This document shows positions 1 through 5,970 of a DNA stretch of 7,662 nucleotides, piece by piece. The stretch comes from Bacteroidia bacterium. GTDB taxonomy: Bacteria > Bacteroidota > Bacteroidia > Bacteroidales > Prolixibacteraceae. The stretch's first letter is position 1, and each line of letters begins with the position of its first letter. The stretch spans positions 1 to 7,662 of the forward strand of contig JANYJT010000244.1 in NCBI GenBank assembly GCA_025358395.1, read 5' to 3'. Made by a program: the position numbers and the translations under genes. The notes beneath the pieces are model-generated. The model was not told the origin of the DNA. It searched no databases and worked only from the letters and a program-made list of their open reading frames with translations.

Positions 1-86
1 GTATTGCCAGTTGTAATTGAGTCAAAAGTACCAATCACTTTGTGCCTTTGACCCGGAGTTACAGGTTTTAACTTTCTAACTGCCAT
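1..86 (-). CDS. rplB: 50S ribosomal protein L2, N-terminal fragment (cut by window edge)
   Basis: Only the first 28 codons are inside the window; the gene runs off the left edge. The visible protein starts MAVRKLKPVTPGQRHKVIG, the typical N-terminus of bacterial L2, a primary 23S rRNA binding protein of the 50S subunit needed for subunit association and peptidyl-transferase assembly. The ATG at 86-84 lies 7 bases after the rplW stop, and the order rplW-rplB is the standard S10-operon order, which supports both the start and the identity. The bases before the start are A-rich with no Shine-Dalgarno sequence. Identity is very likely; nothing can be said of the missing 90 percent of the protein. 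Confidence 0.93.
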   Translation of the reverse strand, partial: MAVRKLKPVTPGQRHKVIGTFDSITTGN

Positions 87-93
87 TTTTTAC

Positions 94-387
94 TTAGATA
101 TTGCTGTAAAAATCAATATTCTCTCCTTTGTTCAACGTGACAACTGCTTTTTTATAGGCATTTGTACGTCCGGTAATGACCCCACTTTTTGTAAAACGGG
201 ACTTTAACTTACCGGCATAAACCATCGTGTTGACAGAAACTACTTTAACGCCATAGATTTCTTCCACGGCCTTTTTGATCTGATGCTTATCAGCCTTCTT
301 ATCTACCATGAATCCATAACGGTTTAACTTCTCCGCTTGGGCATTCATTTTCTCGGTTACGATAGGGCGAATCAAAATTTCAACCAT
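94..387 (-). CDS. rplW: 50S ribosomal protein L23
   Basis: This 97-residue protein has the usual bacterial L23 length. It opens MVEILIRPIVTEKMN, where the RPIVTEK block is the family hallmark, and continues with a basic K/R-rich stretch (residues about 30-45) and the VVSVNTMVYAGK strand that packs on 23S rRNA domain III. In the family, L23 sits at the polypeptide exit of the 50S subunit and is the docking point for trigger factor and signal recognition particle. It starts 4 bases after the rplD stop and ends 7 bases before rplB, so it is surely co-transcribed with them. The sequence before the ATG is GAAA with no Shine-Dalgarno motif. Intact and ordinary. Confidence 0.97.
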   Translation of the reverse strand: MVEILIRPIVTEKMNAQAEKLNRYGFMVDKKADKHQIKKAVEEIYGVKVVSVNTMVYAGKLKSRFTKSGVITGRTNAYKKAVVTLNKGENIDFYSNI

Positions 388-391
388 TTTC

Positions 392-1027
392 TTACGCGTT
401 AATCTTAAATAATTCCTCCAACTTAGCTACAGAACTCTCTGCTAAAACTATTTTTTTAGCTCTCATTATTTTGTAAGTACATAATTCTGAGGTAGTTACA
501 ACTTCAATGTTCTGTAAATTTCTGGTTGACAAATATATGTTTTTATTTGCTTCCGATAACACTATCAACGAATTTTTATCACTGATTTTCAAATTATTTT
601 GAAGAGTGATCAATTCCTTTGTTCTGGGTGTATCAATAGAGAAGTCCTCAAGAATTAGAATATCACTTCCTTGCGCCTTGTAGGTAAGGGCAGATCTGCG
701 TGCCAGCTCTTTGAGTTTTTTATTCAATTTGAAACCATAATTCCTTGGACGTGGGCCAAACATACGACCACCACCACGGATAGTTCCTGATTTAATACTT
801 CCTGCGCGTGCTCCACCGGTTCCTTTTTGCTTCTTCAGCTTCCTGGTTGACCCGGATACTTCACCTCGCTCCTTGCTCTTATGAGTACCCTGACGTTGAT
901 TTGCCAGATATTGCTTCACGTCGAGATAAATCGCGTGATCATTAGGTTCTACCGAGTAAATGCTGTCATTCAGCTCTACTTTTCTTCCGGTCTCTTCACC
1001 TGCTCTGTTTAAAACTGCGATTTCCAT
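392..1027 (-). CDS. rplD: 50S ribosomal protein L4
   Basis: The protein has 211 residues, normal for bacterial L4. The long loop that reaches into the exit tunnel is visible at about residues 45-95, with the conserved GTGGARAGS and [11 protein letters not shown] blocks; the globular part follows with the [11 protein letters not shown] helix. L4 binds 23S rRNA domain I and lines the narrow part of the exit tunnel; macrolide-resistance changes in other bacteria fall in this loop, which looks intact here. The ATG shares its A with the last base of the rplC TAA stop (TAATG), a one-base overlap that suggests translational coupling. In E. coli L4 also represses the S10 operon; that leader would lie upstream of rpsJ, where only 17 bases exist here, so the E. 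coli mechanism is not expected in that form. Confidence 0.97.
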   Translation of the reverse strand: MEIAVLNRAGEETGRKVELNDSIYSVEPNDHAIYLDVKQYLANQRQGTHKSKERGEVSGSTRKLKKQKGTGGARAGSIKSGTIRGGGRMFGPRPRNYGFKLNKKLKELARRSALTYKAQGSDILILEDFSIDTPRTKELITLQNNLKISDKNSLIVLSEANKNIYLSTRNLQNIEVVTTSELCTYKIMRAKKIVLAESSVAKLEELFKINA

Positions 1028-1644
1028 TACTTCAGAATAATTAAGTATGAATCTTTGGCTCCGGGAACAGAACCCTTTACAATTAAAAGATTGCTCTCCG
1101 GAATAACTTTCAAGACCTGAAGGTTCTGAACAGTTATAGTTTTTCCACCGTCGCGGCCCGCCATGCGCATTCCTTTGAATACACGGGAAGGATAGGAAGA
1201 GGCACCGACAGAACCTGGTGCACGTAAGCGGTTGTGCTGACCATGTGTGCTTTGTCCGACACCGCTAAAGCCGTGACGACGAACAACACCCTGGAAACCA
1301 CGTCCCTTTGATATACCGGTAATGTCGATAAAGGAATCAGCCTCAAGCATGTCAACTGTAATGACATCTCCAAGCTTCACTTCATCGCCAAACCCATCAA
1401 ATTCTACCACTTTTCTCTTAGGAGTAGTACCGGCCTTTTTGTAATGGCCGATTTCTGCTTTTGTCGCATGCTTCTCTTTCTTTTCGATGAACCCTAACTG
1501 AACAGCCTCATAACCATCGGTTTTAAGGGTGCGAATCTGGGTTACTGTGCATGGACCAGCTTCAATCACAGTGCATGGGATGTTTTTCCCCTCAACACTG
1601 AATACGGAAGTCATTCCGATTTTTTTTCCAATTAATCCTGGCAT
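1027..1644 (-). CDS. rplC: 50S ribosomal protein L3
   Basis: This 205-residue protein begins [15 protein letters not shown], the typical L3 start, and carries the conserved [16 protein letters not shown] block (about residues 111-126) and the [10 protein letters not shown] block (154-163). L3 is an early-assembling 50S protein whose extension reaches towards the peptidyl-transferase centre. At the position of the E. coli glutamine methylated by PrmB (in GSIGQ) this protein has alanine (GSVGA, residue about 148), which I recall as usual in Bacteroidota. It starts 15 bases after rpsJ and overlaps the rplD start by one base. The ATG at 1644-1642 follows an A-rich stretch without a Shine-Dalgarno sequence. 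Intact. Confidence 0.98.
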   Translation of the reverse strand: MPGLIGKKIGMTSVFSVEGKNIPCTVIEAGPCTVTQIRTLKTDGYEAVQLGFIEKKEKHATKAEIGHYKKAGTTPKRKVVEFDGFGDEVKLGDVITVDMLEADSFIDITGISKGRGFQGVVRRHGFSGVGQSTHGQHNRLRAPGSVGASSYPSRVFKGMRMAGRDGGKTITVQNLQVLKVIPESNLLIVKGSVPGAKDSYLIILK

Positions 1645-1659
1645 TTTTCTACTTGTTTA

Positions 1660-1965
1660 TCAAACTTTAATTTCAACTTCAACACCACTGGGTAACTCCA
1701 GTTTCATTAAGGCATCGATAGTTTTTGCAGTTGAGCTGTAAATGTCAATCAATCTCTTGTAGGAGGATAATTCGAACTGCTCCCTCGATTTTTTGTTGAC
1801 GAAGGTCGATCTCAAAACCGTAAAAATACGACGGTGAGTCGGTAACGGAATAGGTCCGCTAACAATCGCTCCGGTAGATTTTACAGTCTTTACAATCTTT
1901 TCAGCTGATTTGTCAACCAGATTATGATCGTACGATTTCAGTTTAATTCTGATTTTTTGACTCAT
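1660..1965 (-). CDS. rpsJ: 30S ribosomal protein S10
   Basis: At 101 residues it has the family length. It starts [18 protein letters not shown] and holds the signature [17 protein letters not shown] at about residues 37-53, followed by the conserved REQFE segment. S10 sits in the head of the 30S subunit; in E. coli it is also NusE, which binds NusB in antitermination complexes and NusG during transcription-translation coupling. It lies 17 bases after fusA, so here the S10 operon runs straight on from the str operon with no tuf gene and no room for a separate S10 leader. No Shine-Dalgarno sequence is seen in the short gap. Intact. Confidence 0.98.
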   Translation of the reverse strand: MSQKIRIKLKSYDHNLVDKSAEKIVKTVKSTGAIVSGPIPLPTHRRIFTVLRSTFVNKKSREQFELSSYKRLIDIYSSTAKTIDALMKLELPSGVEVEIKV

Positions 1966-1982
1966 GATAAGAACGTATTTAG

Positions 1983-4091
1983 TTATAATAACTCTGTTTT
2001 TCCTTTAACACTTTCAAGAACTGTGATGGCAATGTTCTTGGGAACTTCAGCATAATGGGAAAACTCCATTGTTGAAGTTGCACGGCCGGAAGAGAGGGTA
2101 CGCAATGTTGTTACGTAACCAAACTGCTCAGAAAGCGGTACCAATGCTTTGATCACACGGGCGCCAAATTTGGCATCCATGCTTTCCACATGACCCCGAC
2201 GACGGTTTAGGTCGCCTACTATATCCCCCATGTAATCATCCGGCGTGACAACTTCCACTTTCATAATCGGCTCCAGCAAAATAGGTTTTGCTTTGGAAGC
2301 TGCACTTCTGAATGCTTGTTTGGCACACAACTCAAAGGAGAGTGCATCTGAGTCTACCGGGTGGAACGAACCGTCCACCAAGACCACTTTAAGATTTTCA
2401 ATTTTGTATCCGGCCAAAGGACCATTGTTCATGGCTTCTTTGAATCCTTTTTCAATGGAAGGGATGTATTCGCGAGGAATCGTACCACCTTTGATCTGAT
2501 CGACAAACTGAAGACCTGTCTTGCCATCATCAACCGGACCAATGTGAACAGAGATGTCGGCAAATTTACCACGACCGCCGGTCTGCTTTTTAAATACTTC
2601 ACGCAGGTTGACCTCCTTGGTAATAGTCTCTTTGTAAGAAACCTGCGGAGCGCCCTGATTACACTCAACTTTAAACTCCCTTTTCAACCGGTCAACGATG
2701 ATCTCCAAATGGAGCTCACCCATTCCGCGAATGATGGTCTGTCCGCTATCCTGATCTGTATTGACCTGGAAAGTAGGGTCTTCCTCGGAAAGCTTAACGA
2801 GACCATTGGACAATTTATCAAGATCCTTCTGTGTCTTAGGCTCAATCGCAATACCGATTACCGGTTCCGGGAAGGTCATAGACTCAAGAACGATGGGATG
2901 ATCAAGTGAACACAGTGTGTCTCCCGTACGAATGTCTTTGAAACCAACAGCGGCACAAATGTCACCTGCTTCGATGACCTCACGAGGTTGTTGTTTGTTG
3001 GAGTGCATCTGGAAGAGGCGCGAGATACGTTCTTTCTTGCCCGTACGGGTATTTAATACATATGATCCTGAATCGATTTTTCCGGAATAGACCCGAATAA
3101 AGCACAATCTGCCAACATATGGATCGGTAGCGATCTTAAAGGCAAGTGCAGCAAGAGGTTCGCCAACGTCTGGTTTTCTTTCAATTTCTTCACCAGTATC
3201 AGGATTCGTTCCAACGATGGAAGCAACATCCAATGGATTTGGTAAGTACGCACAAACTGCATCCAATAGCGTCTGTACACCTTTATTTTTGAATGCTGAT
3301 CCACAAACCATAGGAATAATGACTCCGGATAGTGTGGCTTTCCGAATAACGTGCTTTAATTCGTCTTCGGTAATACTATTTGGATCTTCGAAGAATTTCT
3401 CCATCAAAGTTTCATCCTGTTCTGCAACCGATTCGACCAGTTTCTCACGCCATTCCTGAGCCATTTCCAGCATATCGGCAGGAATCTCTTCTACAGAATA
3501 ATCTGCTCCCATGGTCTCATCGTGCCAAACTACAGATTTCATGGCGACCAGATCGATGATCCCTTTGAAGCGTTCTTCTGCACCAATTGGAATTTGAATT
3601 GGAACCGGATTGGCTCCAAGTTTCTCTTTTATATCATTGTATACATTGAAAAAATCGGCACCTGCACGGTCCATCTTGTTGATGAATGCAATTTTAGGTA
3701 CACCATATTTGTCGGCTTGCCGCCAAACAGTTTCTGACTGGGCTTCGACTCCGCCAACGGCACAAAAGGTCGCAACAGCACCGTCAAGAACCCTCAACGA
3801 ACGCTCTACCTCAACTGTAAAGTCGACGTGACCTGGAGTGTCAATGATATTGATTTGATGAACGATATCATTGTATGTCCACTCAGTAAATGTAGCAGCC
3901 GAAGTAATAGTAATACCACGCTCCTGCTCCTGTTCCATCCAGTCCATCGTTGCAGCACCATCGTGCACTTCACCAATGCGGTGAACTTTTCCCGTGTAAA
4001 ACAAAATCCGCTCAGAGGTGGTTGTTTTACCGGCATCGATGTGCGCCATAATCCCGATGTTCCTGGTATTTGTAAGGTCCCTTTTCGCCAT
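1983..4091 (-). CDS. fusA: Elongation factor G, translocation GTPase
   Basis: EF-G moves tRNAs and mRNA through the ribosome after peptide bond formation and, with the recycling factor, splits ribosomes. The GTPase motifs are all present: P-loop AHIDAGKTT (16-24), switch I RGITIT (58-63), DTPGH (84-88) with the catalytic His88, NKMD (138-141) and GSAF (264-267). Domains II to V follow, including GGRGKFAD and the C-terminal [12 protein letters not shown] region. The first in-frame ATG, at 4109, would add six residues (MYDIYI) encoded by a TATATA run; the ATG at 4091 gives the family start [13 protein letters not shown] and 702 residues, so I chose it. It lies 47 bases after rpsG and 17 before rpsJ. 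The canonical gene position argues that this is the housekeeping EF-G rather than a recycling-only paralogue. Intact. Confidence 0.97.
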   Translation of the reverse strand: MAKRDLTNTRNIGIMAHIDAGKTTTSERILFYTGKVHRIGEVHDGAATMDWMEQEQERGITITSAATFTEWTYNDIVHQINIIDTPGHVDFTVEVERSLRVLDGAVATFCAVGGVEAQSETVWRQADKYGVPKIAFINKMDRAGADFFNVYNDIKEKLGANPVPIQIPIGAEERFKGIIDLVAMKSVVWHDETMGADYSVEEIPADMLEMAQEWREKLVESVAEQDETLMEKFFEDPNSITEDELKHVIRKATLSGVIIPMVCGSAFKNKGVQTLLDAVCAYLPNPLDVASIVGTNPDTGEEIERKPDVGEPLAALAFKIATDPYVGRLCFIRVYSGKIDSGSYVLNTRTGKKERISRLFQMHSNKQQPREVIEAGDICAAVGFKDIRTGDTLCSLDHPIVLESMTFPEPVIGIAIEPKTQKDLDKLSNGLVKLSEEDPTFQVNTDQDSGQTIIRGMGELHLEIIVDRLKREFKVECNQGAPQVSYKETITKEVNLREVFKKQTGGRGKFADISVHIGPVDDGKTGLQFVDQIKGGTIPREYIPSIEKGFKEAMNNGPLAGYKIENLKVVLVDGSFHPVDSDALSFELCAKQAFRSAASKAKPILLEPIMKVEVVTPDDYMGDIVGDLNRRRGHVESMDAKFGARVIKALVPLSEQFGYVTTLRTLSSGRATSTMEFSHYAEVPKNIAITVLESVKGKTELL

Positions 4092-4135
4092 TATATATAT
4101 ATCGTACAATAATCTAACTAACTATTAAAAATTTT

Positions 4136-4147
4136 CGGTTAGAACCG
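4136..4147 (-). promoter_or_regulatory. Small hairpin at the rpsG stop codon, before fusA
   Basis: The minus strand reads CGGTT-CT-AACCG across the rpsG stop, a short perfect inverted repeat that can form a 4-5 bp stem, followed by AAAATTTTT. The layout resembles a weak intrinsic terminator or attenuator, but the stem is very short and the U-run starts four bases late. It may only mark the rpsG 3' end. Confidence 0.25.
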
Positions 4148-4615
4148 GAAATGCGCAAACGCACGGTTTGCCTCTGCCATTCTGTGTGTATCTTCTTTTT
4201 TCTTGAATGCTCCACCCTCTTCATTGTATGCGGCAAGTGTCTCAGCGGCTAATTTTTCAGCCATCGAATGACCGGAACGCTTTTTGGAAAAGATGATCAG
4301 ATTACGCATCGAGATGGCCACTTTTCTTTCGGGACGAATTTCCATCGGAACCTGAAAGTTGGCGCCACCTACACGCCTGCTCTTAACCTCTACCTGGGGA
4401 GTGATGTTGATCAATGCCTTTTTCCATACATCAAGAGCAGACAAATCATTGTCTTTCATTTTTTTCTCTACGATATCAAGGGCATCATAAATGATTTTGA
4501 ATGCGATGGATTTCTTTCCATCAAACATAAGACTGTTCACGAAGCGAGTAACGAGAACATCATTGAATTTCGGATCCGGAAGAATGATCCGCTTTTTTGG
4601 TTTTGTCTTTCTCAT
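4139..4615 (-). CDS. rpsG: 30S ribosomal protein S7
   Basis: The protein has 158 residues, normal for S7. It starts [15 protein letters not shown] with the basic arm that contacts 16S rRNA, has the [20 protein letters not shown] block (20-39), the conserved [16 protein letters not shown] block (about 75-90) and ends in the helical [15 protein letters not shown] part. S7 starts assembly of the 30S head and lies near the E-site tRNA. In E. coli it is the feedback regulator of the str operon and binds the message between rpsL and rpsG; here that gap is 124 bases, unusually long for this operon, which fits such a site. The ATG at 4615 follows AACTAAG with no Shine-Dalgarno sequence. Intact. Confidence 0.98.
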   Translation of the reverse strand: MRKTKPKKRIILPDPKFNDVLVTRFVNSLMFDGKKSIAFKIIYDALDIVEKKMKDNDLSALDVWKKALINITPQVEVKSRRVGGANFQVPMEIRPERKVAISMRNLIIFSKKRSGHSMAEKLAAETLAAYNEEGGAFKKKEDTHRMAEANRAFAHFRF

Positions 4616-4739
4616 CTTAGTTACAAATTGTTTGTGTTATTTGAATCGGTTGTTGTTTAGCCTTCAGTTATACAGCCTGTTCAAGACAAGCCCTTACTCA
4701 ACCAAACCTCCAAACTAATAACTAATGTTTCTTACTAAA
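4616..4739 (-). promoter_or_regulatory. rpsL–rpsG intercistronic region, candidate S7 feedback site
   Basis: This 124-base non-coding gap is the longest inside the ribosomal operon. On the minus strand it holds a 6-bp hairpin with one G-U pair, GCTTGT-CTTGA-ACAGGC (4691-4675), with no U-run after it, so it does not look like a terminator. In E. coli S7 binds the same intercistronic region to repress its own translation. Position and length support an equivalent role; I cannot match the E. coli RNA structure by eye. No clear TAnnTTTG promoter is present. Next to the rpsL end there are two copies of a 7-base unit, ACTAATA/ACTAATG (4714-4727 on plus). Confidence 0.35.
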
Positions 4740-5147
4740 TTATTTTTTCTTTTTTGTTGCTGCAACTACTTGTCCTGGTTTCGGGCGTTTTGCACCATAC
4801 TTCGAACGACGTTGCTTGCGGCCTTCAACGCCTGCGGTATCAAGTGCACCACGAATTAAATGGTAACGAACTCCAGGAAGATCTTTTACACGGCCACCAC
4901 GAACAAGAACAATTGAGTGTTCCTGCAAATTGTGCCCTTCACCCGGAATATAGGCATTCACCTCTTTGCCATTGGTTAGCCTAACCCTGGCAACCTTCCG
5001 CATGGCGGAATTCGGCTTCTTAGGCGTCGTTGTGTATACACGTACACACACGCCCCTACGCTGCGGACAAGAGTTTAAAGCCGGAGACTTACTTTTGTCT
5101 TCGATATTCACTCTTCCTTTACGTACTAATTGTTGAATAGTAGGCAT
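4740..5147 (-). CDS. rpsL: 30S ribosomal protein S12
   Basis: The 135-residue protein matches S12 over its whole length, with [21 protein letters not shown] (39-51) and [13 protein letters not shown] (84-96). S12 sits at the decoding centre and controls accuracy. The residues whose changes give streptomycin resistance in other bacteria are wild type: Lys43 in TPKKPN and Lys88 in RVKDLP; Asp89 is the residue methylthiolated by RimO in E. coli. The tail [11 protein letters not shown] is longer and more lysine-rich than the E. coli end, as is common outside gammaproteobacteria. It is the first gene of the operon, with a leader of roughly 80-115 bases behind the candidate promoters. The start is preceded by TTTAAAAATCGTTT, AU-rich with no Shine-Dalgarno sequence. 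Confidence 0.98.
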   Translation of the reverse strand: MPTIQQLVRKGRVNIEDKSKSPALNSCPQRRGVCVRVYTTTPKKPNSAMRKVARVRLTNGKEVNAYIPGEGHNLQEHSIVLVRGGRVKDLPGVRYHLIRGALDTAGVEGRKQRRSKYGAKRPKPGQVVAATKKKK

Positions 5148-5231
5148 AAACGATTTTTAAATTTTATAAAAAATACACACATATTTCTACCGGAAAAATC
5201 TCGCAATTCCCCGTAAGTTCTACGATTAACA

Positions 5232-5259
5232 CAAATTTAGCCCGTAAAACTCCTCCAAA
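5232..5259 (-). promoter_or_regulatory. Candidate promoter (inner) for the rpsL operon
   Basis: The minus strand has TAAATTTG (5239-5232), a full match to the Bacteroidota -7 consensus TAnnTTTG, and a TTTG (5259-5256) 16 bases upstream as a -33 element. The spacer is slightly short of the usual 17-23. Transcription would start about 80 bases before the rpsL ATG. Confidence 0.4.
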
Positions 5260-5265
5260 ATGGAC

Positions 5266-5275
5266 TGCAAAAGTA
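5266..5275 (-). promoter_or_regulatory. Candidate promoter (outer) for the rpsL operon
   Basis: The minus strand has TACTTTTGCA, a full TAnnTTTG match with the CA that often follows it in Bacteroidota. I see no TTG or TTTG at the -33 distance, but a T9 tract lies further upstream (5315-5307). The leader from here would be about 115 bases. The two boxes could be tandem promoters, or only one may be real. Confidence 0.42.
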
Positions 5276-5306
5276 CACATTTCTTTGGAAAATACACTAC
5301 TGGAAT

Positions 5307-5356
5307 AAAAAAAAATGATTATAATAGCTGTTAGCTTTGAGTAGTTAGCTGTCAGC
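5307..5356 (-). terminator. Possible weak terminator after the HlyD-like gene
   Basis: On the minus strand GCTG and CAGC (5356-5353 and 5330-5327) and an inner AGCT/AGCT pair (5350-5347 and 5336-5333) can form an interrupted 8-bp stem with a 10-base loop. A T9 tract (5315-5307) follows after 11 bases. That spacing is too long for a canonical intrinsic terminator, and the stem comes from the heptamer repeat itself, so this is a weak call. It is the only terminator-like structure between the export genes and rpsL. Confidence 0.27.
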
Positions 5357-5363
5357 TCTTAGC
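5325..5363. repeat. Heptamer tandem array at the 3' end of the HlyD-like gene
   Basis: Read on the plus strand in steps of seven from 5325: TAGCTGT, TAGCTTT, GAGTAGT, TAGCTGT, CAGCTCT, TAGC. That is about five and a half units of consensus TAGCTGT in exact 7-base phase, the third being degenerate. The TAA stop of the HlyD-like gene (5361-5359 on minus) lies inside the array. Confidence 0.6.
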
Positions 5364-5883
5364 GTTTGGATTTTAAAATGTTTCTAACCGGACCGAGTAT
5401 CCGCTTGAGCAAACTTTGATATTCCGTAATAATCTCGGCAGTGCCACTTAATTCATGCTGAAATACTAATTTCTTCCCATAGGTTGAGTTCAGCATATCA
5501 GGAAGACTTACTTCCAGCATATAAAAATCTCCGTTAGGTACCGACGACACCTTGTTGACAACCCCTTTAACTATCCCGTATTCTAAATAGGGATAACTGA
5601 CGAACTTCAAATTAACCTGCTGACCAACTTTTACTTTCCCGGCAGTGTTCCATTTTAACTTAACAATTCCAGTTATTGACATTGAATCATTAACATCAGC
5701 AGCCACAACGACCGGTGCCGAAATGATATCCGGGTATTTAAACAACCAACTGCCTGAAAATAGAATAAGCAGGACAATGACTACCATGATCATACCATTC
5801 CTTAATATCCAGGATGGCACTCTGCCCAACAAATCATGTACCTCTTTGCTGTGAAGGTCAATCTCTTCTACCTTTTTCGACAT
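5359..5883 (-). CDS. Miniature HlyD-like membrane protein lacking the periplasmic hairpin
   Basis: HlyD-family proteins are inner-membrane-anchored periplasmic adaptors linking ABC exporters to an outer membrane channel, usually about 400-450 residues long. This one has only 174. The N-terminal part fits the Bacteroidota branch: an acidic cytoplasmic start with EVHDLLGRVPSWILRNG, one membrane helix (about 30-48) and FKYPDIISAPVVV (48-60). From about residue 68 it matches the C-terminal part of full-length members: the beta-barrel with GKVKVGQQVNLKF (82-94), PYLEYGIVKG (98-107) and the tail LSGTAEIITEYQSLLKRIL. The lipoyl/barrel-sandwich domain and coiled-coil hairpin are absent; the two ends join at about residues 61-68. 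The frame is open throughout. It follows the ABC exporter by 87 bases and is probably co-transcribed. It could be a working short adaptor, a regulator of a full-length partner, or the fixed product of an internal deletion; I cannot choose. Confidence 0.8.
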   Translation of the reverse strand: MSKKVEEIDLHSKEVHDLLGRVPSWILRNGMIMVVIVLLILFSGSWLFKYPDIISAPVVVAADVNDSMSITGIVKLKWNTAGKVKVGQQVNLKFVSYPYLEYGIVKGVVNKVSSVPNGDFYMLEVSLPDMLNSTYGKKLVFQHELSGTAEIITEYQSLLKRILGPVRNILKSKR

Positions 5884-5933
5884 ACCTGTGAATTTGTTTT
5901 ATAATATAGAAAATAAAGATAATCCCATTCTTT

Positions 5934-5968
5934 ACTTTATACTTTTCACTTTATACTTTATCCTTTAA
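5934..5968. repeat. Heptamer tandem array at the 3' end of the ABC exporter gene
   Basis: Read on the plus strand in steps of seven from 5934: ACTTTAT, ACTTTTC, ACTTTAT, ACTTTAT, CCTTTAA. This gives five units of consensus ACTTTAT, including a perfect 12-base direct repeat (5934-5945 and 5948-5959). The array ends two bases from the exporter's TAA stop (5973-5971 on minus). The unit differs in sequence from the array at 5325-5363 but has the same length and the same position relative to a gene end. Confidence 0.65.
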
Positions 5969-5970
5969 AT

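Noticed and set aside
1966..1982. A missing tuf gene between fusA and rpsJ as a sign of deletion
   Set aside because: This gene order, with fusA followed directly by rpsJ and tuf elsewhere, is normal for Bacteroidota.
2361..2909. A 182-codon open frame on the plus strand inside fusA
   Set aside because: It is antisense to the conserved EF-G coding sequence, has no recognisable domain and no promoter, and is one of several such shadows of highly biased ribosomal-operon genes.
4092..4109. An upstream in-frame ATG that would extend EF-G by MYDIYI
   Set aside because: The extension is encoded by a TATATA run, and family members start at the MAKRDL position.
5113..5175. A short out-of-frame ORF of about 18 codons starting in the rpsL leader and ending inside rpsL
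   Set aside because: It overlaps the rpsL start in another frame, encodes a low-complexity peptide, and has nothing to mark it as a real leader peptide.
5148..5358. A CRISPR array, tRNA or attachment site next to the export genes
   Set aside because: The repeats are 7-base units without spacers, and no cloverleaf or long direct repeat flanking the export genes is visible.
5884..5970. A separate promoter for the HlyD-like gene in the gap after the ABC gene
   Set aside because: I found no TAnnTTTG box on the minus strand there; the gap is mostly AT-rich sequence and the heptamer array.
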